From positions 1 to 64,000 of the forward strand of contig NZ_BHVX01000002.1 in NCBI RefSeq assembly GCF_003851545.1: DNA of 64,000 nt, read 5' to 3'. This document shows positions 38,751 to 48,168 of this stretch, in pieces. The translations under genes were made by a program, and so were the position numbers. The notes beneath the pieces were generated by a model that had not been told where the DNA came from, did no database searches, and was given only the letters and a program-made list of their open reading frames with translations. Numbering within the stretch: the first letter of the stretch is position 1; each line of letters opens with the position of its first letter. The stretch comes from Ralstonia sp. SET104 (lineage in GTDB: Bacteria > Pseudomonadota > Gammaproteobacteria > Burkholderiales > Burkholderiaceae).

Positions 38751-39689
38751 ATGAGCGACACCCCATTGCAACCTCCGCAGCCGGAATCCGGCGTGCAGGA
38801 GGGGTTCCGCTGCGGCATGGTCGCCATTGTTGGGCGGCCGAACGTCGGCAAATCCACGCTGATGAACGCCCTGGTGGGCCAGAAAGTCAGCATCACGTCG
38901 CGCAAGGCGCAGACCACGCGACACCGCATCACTGGCATCCAGACGACGGATGACGCGCAGTTCGTCTTCGTCGATACACCTGGCTTTCAGACACGTCACG
39001 CTACGGCACTGAACCGCTCGCTGAACCGCGCTGTCACCTCCACGCTCACGTCGGTGGACGCCGTGCTGTTCGTGGTCGAAGCTGGCCGCTATGGCCCCGA
39101 CGACGAGAAGGTGCTGTCGCTGCTGCCGCGCGAGACGCCCGTGATCCTGATCGTCAACAAGGTCGACCGGCTTGACGCGTATACACGCGCAGAGATGGTC
39201 GCTGTGTTCCTGCAGGATATGGCGCAGGTGTTTCCGTTTGCCGAAATTGTGCCGATGTCGGCGAAGAATCGCGACGACATCCTGCGCCTGCTCGGCATCG
39301 TGCGTCCGTATCTGCCCGAAGGCGAGCCGATGTACGACCCCGAAGCGCTGACGGATCGCAGCGAGCGCTTTCTGGCCGCCGAGATCGTCCGCGAGAAGGT
39401 CTTCCGCTGGACCGGCGACGAGCTGCCGTATTCCAGCACTGTCATCGTCGACAAGTTTGAAACTGAAGGCCGCCTGCGCCGGGTGTTCGTGACCATCCTG
39501 GTTGATCGCGATGCGCACAAAGCGATGATCATTGGCGCGAAGGGCGCCAAGCTCAAGCAGATCTCCACCGAAGCCCGCATGGACATGGAAAAACTGTTCG
39601 ACGGCAAGGTGTATCTGGAGGTCTGGATCAAGGTCAAGAGCGGCTGGGCCGACAACGAAGCCGGCCTGCGCGCCTACGGCTACGAGTAA
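38751..39689 (+). CDS. era: GTPase Era
   Basis: Era assists 30S ribosome assembly by binding the 3' end of 16S rRNA. The 312-residue protein has the GTPase motifs [13 protein letters not shown] and NKVD, and a C-terminal KH domain with [11 protein letters not shown]. It has an N-terminal extension ([13 protein letters not shown]) typical of this family in Burkholderiaceae. The rnc-era-recO order is conserved. Confidence 0.97.
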   Translation: MSDTPLQPPQPESGVQEGFRCGMVAIVGRPNVGKSTLMNALVGQKVSITSRKAQTTRHRITGIQTTDDAQFVFVDTPGFQTRHATALNRSLNRAVTSTLTSVDAVLFVVEAGRYGPDDEKVLSLLPRETPVILIVNKVDRLDAYTRAEMVAVFLQDMAQVFPFAEIVPMSAKNRDDILRLLGIVRPYLPEGEPMYDPEALTDRSERFLAAEIVREKVFRWTGDELPYSSTVIVDKFETEGRLRRVFVTILVDRDAHKAMIIGAKGAKLKQISTEARMDMEKLFDGKVYLEVWIKVKSGWADNEAGLRAYGYE

Positions 39690-39720
39690 TCACTCAGCCG
39701 CGCCACTCCACACACGCTCG

Positions 39721-40542
39721 ATGGCGGGACGATCCGATCCGATTCCGGACGAAGCCGCGGAATGGCTGGCCGAAGAAGGCGTTGCCGGCGCCGCGCCGCG
39801 CAGGAGCTTTCCCGCCGGGCGCTCCGAAACGCGCGTCTCAGCGCAGCCGGCATTCGTCCTGCACAGCTACCCATACCGCGAAACCAGCCTCATCATCGAC
39901 GTCTTCACGCCGGATTACGGCCGCATGGCGCTGGTCGCAAAAGGCGCCAAGCGGCCGCATTCGGCACTGCGTGCTGTGCTGCAGACGTTTCAACCATTGT
40001 CGTTGTCATGGAGCGGGCGCGGTGATGTGCGCACGCTGACCCGCGCGGAGTGGGTCGGCGGCATGCTGCCGTTGGGCGGAGAAGGGCTGCTGTCCGGTTT
40101 TTACCTGAACGAACTGCTCGTCAAGTTCGTCGCTCGCGAAGACGGCCACCCGGTGCTGTTCGCGCATTACGTCGAAACACTCAACAAGCTTGCCCATGGA
40201 GAACCCGCAGCCTTCACGCTGCGCGCGTTCGAACGTGTGCTGCTGCGCGAGACGGGCTTTGCCGCACAGCTCGACCGCTGCATCGACGGCGAACCCGTGC
40301 AGGCCGACGCCGAATACGTCTATCACCCCGAACGCGGCATCCGGCGCACGCTGCCGAGCGATCCGTCGTCGTGGCCTGTTCTGCGCGGCCAGACCCTGAT
40401 CGACATGGAGCGCGACGATTACGCCTCACGCCCGACAACCGCCCAGCAGAGCCGCAGCCTGATGCGTTTCCTGCTGCATTATCATTTGCATGGCACGCCG
40501 CTTTCGACGCGCCAGATCCTGATCGACTTGCAGAAACTATGA
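39721..40542 (+). CDS. recO: DNA repair protein RecO
   Basis: RecO helps RecR load RecA onto SSB-coated single-stranded DNA. The 273-residue protein has an extra N-terminal segment of about 45 residues before the OB-fold ([23 protein letters not shown]), then the helical domain. The ATG at 39721 begins [11 protein letters not shown]. The frame extends leftwards inside era but that part is not RecO-like. Its stop overlaps the pdxJ start by an ATGA. Confidence 0.93.
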   Translation: MAGRSDPIPDEAAEWLAEEGVAGAAPRRSFPAGRSETRVSAQPAFVLHSYPYRETSLIIDVFTPDYGRMALVAKGAKRPHSALRAVLQTFQPLSLSWSGRGDVRTLTRAEWVGGMLPLGGEGLLSGFYLNELLVKFVAREDGHPVLFAHYVETLNKLAHGEPAAFTLRAFERVLLRETGFAAQLDRCIDGEPVQADAEYVYHPERGIRRTLPSDPSSWPVLRGQTLIDMERDDYASRPTTAQQSRSLMRFLLHYHLHGTPLSTRQILIDLQKL

Positions 40543-41330
40543 TCTTTCATGCCTCGCCGGGAATCATCGACCTGGGTATCAACATCGACCACGTCGCCAC
40601 GCTGCGCAATGCGCGCGGCACCACCTACCCGGATCCGATCGCTGCGGCGCTGCTGGCTGAGGAAGCTGGCGCCGATCTCATCACGTTGCACCTGCGCGAG
40701 GACCGCCGTCACATCAAGGACGCCGATGTGCGTGCGCTGCGCCCGCAACTGCGCACGCGTATGAACCTGGAGTGCGCCGTCACGCAGGAGATGCTCGACA
40801 TCGCGTGCGACATCGGCCCACAGGACGTCTGCCTCGTGCCCGAGCGCCGTCAGGAGGTGACCACCGAAGGCGGCCTGGATGTGGTGGGTGGCTTTGCCAA
40901 GGTGCAAGCCGCGTGCAAGCAACTGGCCGATGCGGGTATCCGCGTGTCGCTGTTCATCGATCCGGATGCCGCGCAGATCGAGGCCGCCGCTGCTGCCGGT
41001 GCGCCGGTCATAGAACTGCACACGGGCCGCTATGCCGAAGCCACCGACGATGCCGAGTTGCGGGCCGAACTCGTCCGCATCGAAACGGCCGTGGAGGAAG
41101 GTATTCGGTGGGGCGTGCGCGTCAACGCCGGCCACGGTTTGCACTACACGAACGTGCAACCGGTCGCGGCCATCGCCGGCATTCATGAACTCAATATCGG
41201 CCACGCCGTCGTTGCGCACGCTGTGTTTGCCGGTTGGCAGAACGCAGTGCGCGAGATGAAGGCGATCATGGTGGCGGCGCGGTTGTCGTCGACGACACCG
41301 GCCGCCGCACACCCGGGCGTGCCTGTATGA
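40539..41330 (+). CDS. pdxJ: Pyridoxine 5'-phosphate synthase
   Basis: PdxJ condenses 1-deoxyxylulose 5-phosphate with 3-amino-2-oxopropyl phosphate to make pyridoxine phosphate. The 263-residue protein has [17 protein letters not shown] near the start, a catalytic Glu/His region ([13 protein letters not shown]) and the phosphate-binding [11 protein letters not shown] and GHAVVAHA. It is coupled to recO and to acpS by ATGA overlaps. Confidence 0.96.
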   Translation: MIFHASPGIIDLGINIDHVATLRNARGTTYPDPIAAALLAEEAGADLITLHLREDRRHIKDADVRALRPQLRTRMNLECAVTQEMLDIACDIGPQDVCLVPERRQEVTTEGGLDVVGGFAKVQAACKQLADAGIRVSLFIDPDAAQIEAAAAAGAPVIELHTGRYAEATDDAELRAELVRIETAVEEGIRWGVRVNAGHGLHYTNVQPVAAIAGIHELNIGHAVVAHAVFAGWQNAVREMKAIMVAARLSSTTPAAAHPGVPV

Positions 41331-41770
41331 GCGGGCATGCCGCAGCCACCTCGGTATCCGGCGCCATTTACGGCATCGGTACCGACATTATCCAGATCGA
41401 GCGCGTCGAAGGCGTGATGCAGCGGACTAACGGCCGATTTGCCGAAAAGGTGCTTGGGGCCGACGAGTTGCGTGTCTATCATGCCCGCAAGGCGCGCTCT
41501 GAGCGGCGAGGTCTGGCGTTCCTCGCCACACGTTTCGCAGCCAAAGAGGCGGTGTCCAAGGCCATCGGCCTGGGCATGCGCTGGCCGATGACGTGGCGAG
41601 CGGTGCAGACGCTTAATCTCCCCTCCGGTCAGCCGGTGGTGCGCTACAGCGGTGAACTGGCCGACTGGATTGCGCAGCACGGCCTTTATATCCAGATCAG
41701 CGTGACAGACGAGCGCGACTACGCAGTCGCCTTCGCAGTCGCCGAGTTGCAAACGAAACCCTCCGCATGA
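41327..41770 (+). CDS. acpS: Holo-ACP synthase
   Basis: AcpS transfers phosphopantetheine from CoA to AcpP. The 147-residue protein has the Mg-binding Asp in [14 protein letters not shown] and the Glu in [12 protein letters not shown]. The ATG at 41327 overlaps the pdxJ stop by an ATGA, and its own stop overlaps nagZ in the same way, so translation is coupled. Confidence 0.95.
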   Translation: MSGHAAATSVSGAIYGIGTDIIQIERVEGVMQRTNGRFAEKVLGADELRVYHARKARSERRGLAFLATRFAAKEAVSKAIGLGMRWPMTWRAVQTLNLPSGQPVVRYSGELADWIAQHGLYIQISVTDERDYAVAFAVAELQTKPSA

Positions 41771-42816
41771 CTCAAATCAAGAAGCAGAAACACCCCGGTC
41801 CGATCGTTCTGGATGTCGCTGGCCTCGAACTCGGGCTCGACGACGTCCGCCGTATCGCCAACCCACTGACGGGCGGCGTGATCCTGTTTGCGCGCAACTT
41901 TGAATCGCGCGCGCAAATGATGGCGCTCACGCAAGCCATCCGTGCGATTCGTGACGACGTCCTGATTTGTATCGATCACGAAGGTGGCCGCGTGCAGCGG
42001 GCCAAGACCGACGGTTTTACGCATCTGCCCGCGATGGGCGCGCTGGGCAAGCTGTGGGATGCCGACGTACTGGCTGCCACGCGTGCGGCCACCGCTTGCG
42101 GCTACGTGCTGGCCGCTGAGCTGCGCGCATGCGATATCGACCTCAGCTTCACACCCGTGCTAGATCTCGACTACGGCACCAGCAGCGTAATCGGCGATCG
42201 CGCTTTCCACCGCGACCCGCGCGTGGTGACAATGCTCGCCAACCACCTGACGCTCGGCTTGCGCCTTGCCGGCATGTCCAACTGCGGTAAGCATTTTCCC
42301 GGTCACGGCTACGTCCAGGCTGATTCGCACATCGCTGTGCCGGTGGACGAGCGCCCGCTGGAGGCTATCCTGGCTGACGACGCGCAGCCCTACGGCTGGA
42401 TGGGCATCGGCCTGCAATCGGTGATGCCGGCGCACGTTATCTATCCGGCGGTCGATCCGAATCCGGCGGGTTTCTCGCGCTTCTGGCTGCAGGACATGCT
42501 GCGCGCGCATTTCAACTTTGACGGCGTGATCTTTAGCGATGACCTGAGCATGGAAGGTGCGAGCGTTGCCGGCACGGTCGTCGATGGTGCACGCGCAGCG
42601 CTTAGGGCCGGCTGCGACATGGTGCTGATCTGCAATGCGCCGGAAAAGGCCGACCAGTTGCTCGGCGAGCTGGATGTGCCGATGGGCAAGGCATCGCAGC
42701 GGCGCGTGCGGCGGCTGTTTGGCGGCCGGGCCGTGAAGGACTGGGCGAAGCTGCAGCAGCAATCGGCCTACAGGCAGGCACTGCGTACGTTGCGCGAGGC
42801 GAAGCTCATCGCGTAG
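41767..42816 (+). CDS. nagZ: Beta-N-acetylhexosaminidase
   Basis: NagZ removes N-acetylglucosamine from muropeptides in the cytoplasm during cell-wall recycling. The 349-residue glycoside hydrolase family 3 protein has CGKHFPGHG with the catalytic His, and [10 protein letters not shown] with the nucleophile Asp. It ends the era-recO-pdxJ-acpS-nagZ run. Confidence 0.96.
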   Translation: MTQIKKQKHPGPIVLDVAGLELGLDDVRRIANPLTGGVILFARNFESRAQMMALTQAIRAIRDDVLICIDHEGGRVQRAKTDGFTHLPAMGALGKLWDADVLAATRAATACGYVLAAELRACDIDLSFTPVLDLDYGTSSVIGDRAFHRDPRVVTMLANHLTLGLRLAGMSNCGKHFPGHGYVQADSHIAVPVDERPLEAILADDAQPYGWMGIGLQSVMPAHVIYPAVDPNPAGFSRFWLQDMLRAHFNFDGVIFSDDLSMEGASVAGTVVDGARAALRAGCDMVLICNAPEKADQLLGELDVPMGKASQRRVRRLFGGRAVKDWAKLQQQSAYRQALRTLREAKLIA

Positions 42817-42850
42817 CCCGAAAATGCAAGAAAGCACGATCGCAAAAGAA

Positions 42851-42876
42851 AAGGCTCCCGAGGGAGCCTTTCTTCT
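42851..42876. terminator. Bidirectional terminator between nagZ and efp
   Basis: AAGGCTCC and GGAGCCTT form an eight-base stem with a CGAG loop, with T-rich sequence right and A-rich sequence left. It serves both convergent genes. Confidence 0.85.
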
Positions 42877-42891
42877 TGCTGCGGCGCCAGC

Positions 42892-43464
42892 TTACTTGGC
42901 GCGGCTACGGTACTCGTCGGTACGCGTGTCGATTTCGATCTTGTCGCCTTGGTTGCAGAACAGCGGCACTTGGATCACGAAATCCTTGTTGTCGTTGATC
43001 TGAGCAGGCTTCAGGACCTTGCCCGACGTATCGCCCTTGACGCCCGGTTCGGTGTAGACGATTTCGCGGACAACCGTGGTCGGCAGTTCCACCGAGATGG
43101 CGTTCTCGTTGTAGAACGTCACTTCCACCTTCATGCCGTCTTGCAGATAGTTCAGTGCGTTGCCCATGGCGGCGGGCTCGACGTTGTATTGCTCGTAGCT
43201 GACCGGATCCATGAACACGTACATCGTGCCGTCGAAGTAGGAGAAATCGGCTTCCTTCTTGTCCAGGATGACTTGGTCCATCTTGTCGTCGGCGTTGAAC
43301 ACCGACTCGCCGCCTGCGCCCGTCAGCAGGTTCTTGTACTTCATCTTGACGACGGCGCCCGAGCGGCCCGAGCGGCTGTACTCAGTCTTGAGCACAACCT
43401 GCGCTTGGTCACCGATCATGAACACGTTGCCAGCGCGGAGTTCTTGCGCGATTTTCAAAGCCAT
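42892..43464 (-). CDS. efp: Elongation factor P (arginine-rhamnosylation type)
   Basis: EF-P relieves ribosome stalling at polyproline. The 190-residue protein has three OB-like domains. The tip loop reads SRSGRSGA, with Arg34 at the place of Pseudomonas Arg32, instead of the Lys used by the EpmA system. The start is [12 protein letters not shown] at 43464. Its cognate rhamnosyltransferase earP is directly upstream on the same strand, which confirms the modification type. Confidence 0.96.
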   Translation of the reverse strand: MALKIAQELRAGNVFMIGDQAQVVLKTEYSRSGRSGAVVKMKYKNLLTGAGGESVFNADDKMDQVILDKKEADFSYFDGTMYVFMDPVSYEQYNVEPAAMGNALNYLQDGMKVEVTFYNENAISVELPTTVVREIVYTEPGVKGDTSGKVLKPAQINDNKDFVIQVPLFCNQGDKIEIDTRTDEYRSRAK

Positions 43465-43578
43465 TTCACATTTCCTGAGAATAAGAGGGTTCGATGCGCG
43501 CCAAGCAACGAAGCACCGCGCGATACCCTCGGGTCGCACGAACCAGGTCAGAGCCGGGGCCGCATACAGATCAGCCCG

Positions 43579-44772
43579 CTATTTTACCTGTTTTTCGCAA
43601 AATGCCACCAAATTCGCGGCGAGATCACCCAGTTGCATCAAGCTTTGCTCCCACGTGACGGCTCGCGTGCGCAAGCGGGGGGCAATGGCCGCAAATTCGG
43701 CCCAGTTGAGTGACGCTGGGGAACCATTCCAGGCGTGCCAGAAGGCCGTGAGTGCATTGGCGTCGCCCTTTGCCAGCGCGGGCGTATAGCGGGCGAGGAA
43801 GGCATCCAGCTTGGTGAGGTGCACGTCGTCGCTTTGCGGGTAGATGTGCCAGACAAATGGCTTCTGCGCCCATTGGGCGCGCACGAAGGAGTCTTCCCCG
43901 CGGACGAAATTGATCTCGCACGCCCACAGGAGTGGATCGTAGTGCTCTTGGGGGACGAACGGCACAACCGCGACAGTCAGGTTGCCGCGCGTCCAGCGGA
44001 CGCCGGTTTTGGCAGTGCCGGCTTCGCCCAGCAATTCGGCGATTTGCATAGCCGCCAAGCCCTCGGGCACTAGGCAGATGACCGGCTGGGGGCACGCTTC
44101 CCATTGAGCGACCAGTGTGGGCAACGCTGGATTGGCATAAGCGAATAGGCTCACGCGCAACGCATCGGGCTTCTCGCGCATCAAGTCGTCCACCCCAAGG
44201 CGGTGCCACAACGCCTGATGGGCCGCTGGGCTGGCCTCGAATGTTGCGCGCTGCGCGCCAAGGTGCGATTCGCGCAGCACGCCGCCCGTGTTGCGTGCAA
44301 AACCGGGGAAGAAGAAGTATTTCACCAGCGGCAGGCGAGGATGTGGCGATTGCATCGCGTGGTGTTCTGCTACCCAGTTTTCTGCGCTCAGGTATTCCAG
44401 GTTGATCCAGACTGGCGCCGCGCCGTGAGATGACTGCTCGGCCATGTGTTGCAGCATCGGTTCAGGGGTGGGGCAGGCGAAAGCCCCGATCACGACGTCG
44501 TGCGGTGCCGGATGTGCATCTGCGGCAAGCAGCGCGGCCATCTGCGCGTCGTCGCCCCACTGCCGGATATCAACACCTGACACGCGTTGCGCCTCGGCTC
44601 GCGCATCGACGGCGGGGCAGATTCTTTCGAATGAGCGGAGATCGTCAACCCACAGGCGGGCCGTGTGGCCGTGTTCCTGCACAAGCTGACGAGCCAGGCG
44701 CCAGCACACGCCGATATCGCCGTAGTTGTCGACGACGCGGCAGAAGATATCCCAGGACGTGATGGTGCGCAT
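43579..44772 (-). CDS. earP: EF-P arginine rhamnosyltransferase EarP
   Basis: EarP attaches rhamnose from dTDP-rhamnose to the tip Arg of EF-P. The 397-residue protein begins MRTITSWDIFCRVVDNYGDIGVCWRLARQL; Asp15 and Asp19 in this block match the catalytic Asp positions of studied EarP proteins. GT-B-fold features follow, including the C-terminal GEDSFVRAQWAQKPFVWHIYPQ sugar-nucleotide site. The start at 44772 was chosen over a longer frame that runs into uvrC. It is upstream of efp with a 114-base gap. Confidence 0.93.
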   Translation of the reverse strand: MRTITSWDIFCRVVDNYGDIGVCWRLARQLVQEHGHTARLWVDDLRSFERICPAVDARAEAQRVSGVDIRQWGDDAQMAALLAADAHPAPHDVVIGAFACPTPEPMLQHMAEQSSHGAAPVWINLEYLSAENWVAEHHAMQSPHPRLPLVKYFFFPGFARNTGGVLRESHLGAQRATFEASPAAHQALWHRLGVDDLMREKPDALRVSLFAYANPALPTLVAQWEACPQPVICLVPEGLAAMQIAELLGEAGTAKTGVRWTRGNLTVAVVPFVPQEHYDPLLWACEINFVRGEDSFVRAQWAQKPFVWHIYPQSDDVHLTKLDAFLARYTPALAKGDANALTAFWHAWNGSPASLNWAEFAAIAPRLRTRAVTWEQSLMQLGDLAANLVAFCEKQVK

Positions 44773-44863
44773 GCAGGAAGGCGAGTCGGGCAACGAAGAC
44801 GATGGGGCGACATTGTAGTCGGCCGCTTGTTCTACACTGACGGCCTCTGATCCAGCGAACGCC

Positions 44864-46825
44864 ATGTCGTCCGACCCCACGCAACCCGATACCCCTCAGG
44901 CGCCAGAGAGCGTCGAGCCGAACGCACCTGAGTTCGATGCGAAAGCGCATATCGCGCGTCTGCCGAACCTGCCCGGGGTGTACCGCTACTTCGATGTGCA
45001 GGGCAACGTGCTCTATGTGGGCAAGGCGCGTGACCTGAAGAAGCGCGTTTCCAGCTACTTCAACAAGACGCTGCTCTCGCCGCGCATTGCGATGATGGTG
45101 GCGAAGATCGCGCGCATCGACACCACCGTCGTGCGCAGCGAGGCCGAGGCGCTACTGCTCGAGAACAACCTCATCAAGGCGCTGGCGCCGCGCTACAACA
45201 TCCTGTTTCGCGACGACAAATCGTATCCGTATCTCAAGCTCACGCAGCACGCGTATCCGCGCATGGCGTACTACCGTGGCGCGACGGATCGCAAGCACCA
45301 GTACTTTGGCCCGTTCCCGAGCGCGCATGCGGTGCGTGAGAGCATGCAGATTCTGCAAAAGGTGTTCCAGCTCCGCACGTGCGAGGACACCGTGTTCAAT
45401 AACCGCACACGTCCGTGCCTGCTGCATCAGATCCATCGCTGCAGCGGCCCATGTGTGCAGGCGATCAGCTCTGAGGATTACGCGCGCGACGTCGCCAACG
45501 CTGCCGGCTTCCTGCAAGGCCGTCAGGACGAAGTCATGCAGACGCTGCAGGACAAGATGCAGCGTTACTCCGAGGCGCTGGCGTTTGAACAGGCCGCCAT
45601 CGTGCGCGACCAGATCGGCGCGCTGTCGACGGTGCTCAAGCAGCAGTCCGTGGAAGAAGTCGGCGCCGCCAGCGACATCGACATCCTGGCCGTGGCCATC
45701 AAGGGCGGCCACGCGTGCGTGAATCTTGCGATGGTGCGCGGCGGACGGCATCTGGGCGACAAGGCCTACTTTCCGACGCACGTGGAAGAAGGCGCAGCCA
45801 TCGTCGGCGTGGATGTGGAGGCTGATGGCGAAGTTGCTTCGGAAACGGCGCGCGACGCTGAACGCATGGCCAGCGACATCCTCGAGGCCTTTGTCGCCCA
45901 GCACTATCTCGACCAGTTTGTGCCGCCGGTGCTGGTGGTCAGTCACCCGATCCACGCGACTGAGTTGATTGATGCACTGGCCGAGCAGGCTGGGCGTCGC
46001 GTGTCGGTCGTGCGCCAGCCGCAGAGCGGGCGCCGCGCGTGGTTGGAGATGGCGGAGAAGGGCGCGGAGCTCTCGCTGATGCGCCGGCTTTCTGAGCAAG
46101 GCAGCCAGCAGGCTCGCACGCTGGCGCTGGCCGAGACCATCGGCATCGATCTTGAAGACCTCGCCGCCCTGCGTATCGAGTGCTTTGACGTCAGCCACAC
46201 CGCTGGCGAGGCCACGCAGGCCTCGTGCGTGGTCTTCCACAGCCACGCCATGCAGAACGGTGAATACCGCCGCTACAACATCCAGGACATCACCCCGGGC
46301 GACGACTACGCGGCCATGCGCCAGGTGCTCACGCGCCGCTACCAGAAGATCGTCGAGCAGGCTGGCGAAGACGCGCCCAACATGCCCACCATCGTGCTGA
46401 TCGACGGCGGCAAGGGGCAGGTGGAAGTCGCGCGGCAGGTGTTTGAAGAACTGGGGCTCGACATTGGATCGCTGGTTGGCGTGGCCAAGGGCGAGGGCCG
46501 CAAGGTCGGTCTGGAGACACTGGTCTTCGCCGACGGCCGCCCTTCATTGGAGCTTGGACAGGGCAGCGCCGCGCTGATGCTGGTCGCGCAGATTCGCGAT
46601 GAGGCGCATCGCTTCGCCATCACCGGCATGCGCGCCAAGCGGGCCAAGACGCGCAACACGTCGCGGCTGGAAGAGATCGAGGGCATTGGCGCCAAGCGCC
46701 GGCAACGGCTGCTGGCGCGCTTCGGCGGCCTGCGCGGCGTGATGTCTGCCAGCGTGGACGAGCTGGCCACGGTGGAGGGCATCTCGCAGACCCTCGCCGA
46801 AGAAATCTACCGTCAACTGCATTGA
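44864..46825 (+). CDS. uvrC: UvrABC system protein C
   Basis: UvrC makes both incisions in nucleotide-excision repair. The 653-residue protein has the N-terminal GIY-YIG nuclease ([24 protein letters not shown]), a UVR domain near residues 220-255 and the RNase-H-like C-terminal nuclease ([18 protein letters not shown]). A helix-hairpin-helix ends the protein. It is divergent from earP. The N-terminal Pro/Glu-rich extension of about 25 residues is typical of the genus. Confidence 0.97.
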   Translation: MSSDPTQPDTPQAPESVEPNAPEFDAKAHIARLPNLPGVYRYFDVQGNVLYVGKARDLKKRVSSYFNKTLLSPRIAMMVAKIARIDTTVVRSEAEALLLENNLIKALAPRYNILFRDDKSYPYLKLTQHAYPRMAYYRGATDRKHQYFGPFPSAHAVRESMQILQKVFQLRTCEDTVFNNRTRPCLLHQIHRCSGPCVQAISSEDYARDVANAAGFLQGRQDEVMQTLQDKMQRYSEALAFEQAAIVRDQIGALSTVLKQQSVEEVGAASDIDILAVAIKGGHACVNLAMVRGGRHLGDKAYFPTHVEEGAAIVGVDVEADGEVASETARDAERMASDILEAFVAQHYLDQFVPPVLVVSHPIHATELIDALAEQAGRRVSVVRQPQSGRRAWLEMAEKGAELSLMRRLSEQGSQQARTLALAETIGIDLEDLAALRIECFDVSHTAGEATQASCVVFHSHAMQNGEYRRYNIQDITPGDDYAAMRQVLTRRYQKIVEQAGEDAPNMPTIVLIDGGKGQVEVARQVFEELGLDIGSLVGVAKGEGRKVGLETLVFADGRPSLELGQGSAALMLVAQIRDEAHRFAITGMRAKRAKTRNTSRLEEIEGIGAKRRQRLLARFGGLRGVMSASVDELATVEGISQTLAEEIYRQLH

Positions 46826-46904
46826 TCGGCGACAATGCTCCATCGTGCCGCGTGGGCTGGCGTTTTTCTGCTGGCTGGCGTGGTGGTTGTCCTCTCGATT
46901 TGCC

Positions 46905-47480
46905 ATGCCTTTCAACTTCCCGATCCTCCTGACCTGGCTGCGTGTGGCCATGATTCCGCTGGTGGTGGGCGTGTTCTACGTGCCGGACACCTGGATGGCG
47001 CTGCCCGCCAAGAATCTGACGGCTGCGGTGTTCTTCATCGTCGCGAGCCTGACCGACTGGTTCGATGGCTTTCTCGCGCGCCGCTGGAACCAGACCTCGG
47101 CCTTCGGGGCTTTCCTTGATCCGGTGGCCGACAAGCTGATGGTGGCAGCCGCGCTATTGGTGCTGCTGTCGCTGGGCCGCGTGTCGGATGTCATTGCACT
47201 TGTCATCATCGGCCGCGAGATCACCATCTCCGCGCTGCGCGAATGGATGGCGCAGATCGGCGCGTCGAAGAGCGTGGCCGTCAACTTCCTGGGCAAGCTG
47301 AAGACGACGTTTCAAATGATCGCGATTCCGCTGTTGCTGTTCGAAGGCCGTCTATTTGACGTGATCGACGCGCAGGCGTGGGGCACGTGGCTGATCTATG
47401 TGGCGGCGGTGCTCACGCTGTGGTCGATGGCGTACTACATGAAGCTCGCTTGGCCGCAGATCCGTGAGCGCGCAAAATGA
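46905..47480 (+). CDS. pgsA: CDP-diacylglycerol-glycerol-3-phosphate 3-phosphatidyltransferase
   Basis: PgsA makes phosphatidylglycerol phosphate, the precursor of phosphatidylglycerol, in the inner membrane. The 191-residue protein has several hydrophobic helices and the CDP-alcohol phosphotransferase signature DWFDGFLARRW followed by GAFLDPVADKL. The ATG at 46905 (MPFNFPILLTW) is the conserved start. It follows uvrC, the usual uvrC-pgsA order, and precedes the tRNA genes. Confidence 0.95.
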   Translation: MPFNFPILLTWLRVAMIPLVVGVFYVPDTWMALPAKNLTAAVFFIVASLTDWFDGFLARRWNQTSAFGAFLDPVADKLMVAAALLVLLSLGRVSDVIALVIIGREITISALREWMAQIGASKSVAVNFLGKLKTTFQMIAIPLLLFEGRLFDVIDAQAWGTWLIYVAAVLTLWSMAYYMKLAWPQIRERAK

Positions 47481-47507
47481 GCCTGCAAAAACTCTTGCGC
47501 AAAAGTG

Positions 47508-47537
47508 TTGACGAGCACGATTCTTTTTTGCCATAAT
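47508..47537 (+). promoter_or_regulatory. Sigma-70 promoter of the tRNA cluster
   Basis: TTGACG at 47508-47513 and CATAAT at 47532-47537 are separated by 18 bases. The first tRNA begins about 80 bases downstream, and GC-rich sequence follows the -10, as expected for stable RNA promoters. Confidence 0.6.
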
Positions 47538-47614
47538 CTCTTTCTCGCGTTGCAGTGATGTGACGCAACGGTCTGGCAGCACAAAGGTTGTACGGCAGTG
47601 CTGATGGCCAAAAT

Positions 47615-47690
47615 GCGGGAATAGCTCAGTTGGTAGAGCGCAACCTTGCCAAGGTTGAGGTCGCGAGTTCGAGCCTCGTTTCCCGCTCCA
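47615..47690 (+). tRNA. tRNA-Gly (GCC), first copy
   Basis: The 76-base sequence folds as a full cloverleaf: acceptor GCGGGAA/TTCCCGC, anticodon loop TTGCCAA giving anticodon GCC, TTCGAGC T loop and an encoded CCA. Confidence 0.97.
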
Positions 47691-47742
47691 ATTTGAAATG
47701 TGTGGCCGTGCTTGTGAAAAGCGCGGCGGCATAGCCGGTTAC

Positions 47743-47818
47743 GCGGGAATAGCTCAGTTGGTAGAGCGCAACCTTGCCAAGGTTGAGGTCGCGAGTTCGA
47801 GCCTCGTTTCCCGCTCCA
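47743..47818 (+). tRNA. tRNA-Gly (GCC), second copy
   Basis: It is identical in sequence to the tRNA-Gly at 47615, including the encoded CCA, and lies 52 bases after it. It is probably part of the same transcript. Confidence 0.97.
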
Positions 47819-47910
47819 ATCCCGAAGGGAAGCCTTGCTTCCCTTTTTCTTTATCGGCACAGCAAAGACGCAGTTCGCCATGAATTGCTACAATGCGGTG
47901 CTGAGCCCCT

Positions 47911-47984
47911 GGCGGGGTAGCAAAGTGGTTATGCAGCGGCCTGCAAAGCCGTGTACGCCGGTTCGATTCCGGCCTCCGCCTCCA
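47911..47984 (+). tRNA. tRNA-Cys (GCA)
   Basis: The 74-base sequence GGCGGGG... ends in CTCCA. The anticodon loop CTGCAAA gives GCA, and the T loop is TTCGATT. It is the third tRNA of the cluster and is followed by a strong terminator. Confidence 0.96.
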
Positions 47985-47998
47985 GAATGCAGAAAGAA

Positions 47999-48028
47999 GC
48001 CCCGGACTTGTTCGGGGCTTTTTCTTTT
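47999..48028 (+). terminator. Terminator of the tRNA cluster
   Basis: AGCCCCG and CGGGGCT pair around a seven-base loop, followed by a T-rich run. It lies 14 bases after tRNA-Cys. Confidence 0.85.
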
Positions 48029-48124
48029 TCTGCGCTGATTTTTTCTTGCAGCTTGTATCCACTGCGACGGGCTTGCAGGCTGTGGTGAATGTCATGGCCT
48101 ACTTGCAGTGGCTTTCCAAAGAAA

Positions 48125-48148
48125 AAGCAGCCCCGGAGGGCTGCTTCT
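48125..48148 (-). terminator. Terminator of the M30 peptidase gene
   Basis: On the minus strand AAGCAGCCC-TCC-GGGGCTGCTT is followed by TTTCTTT. It lies 21 bases beyond the peptidase stop codon. Confidence 0.8.
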
Positions 48149-48168
48149 CTCAGTGCGACGTAACCCGA

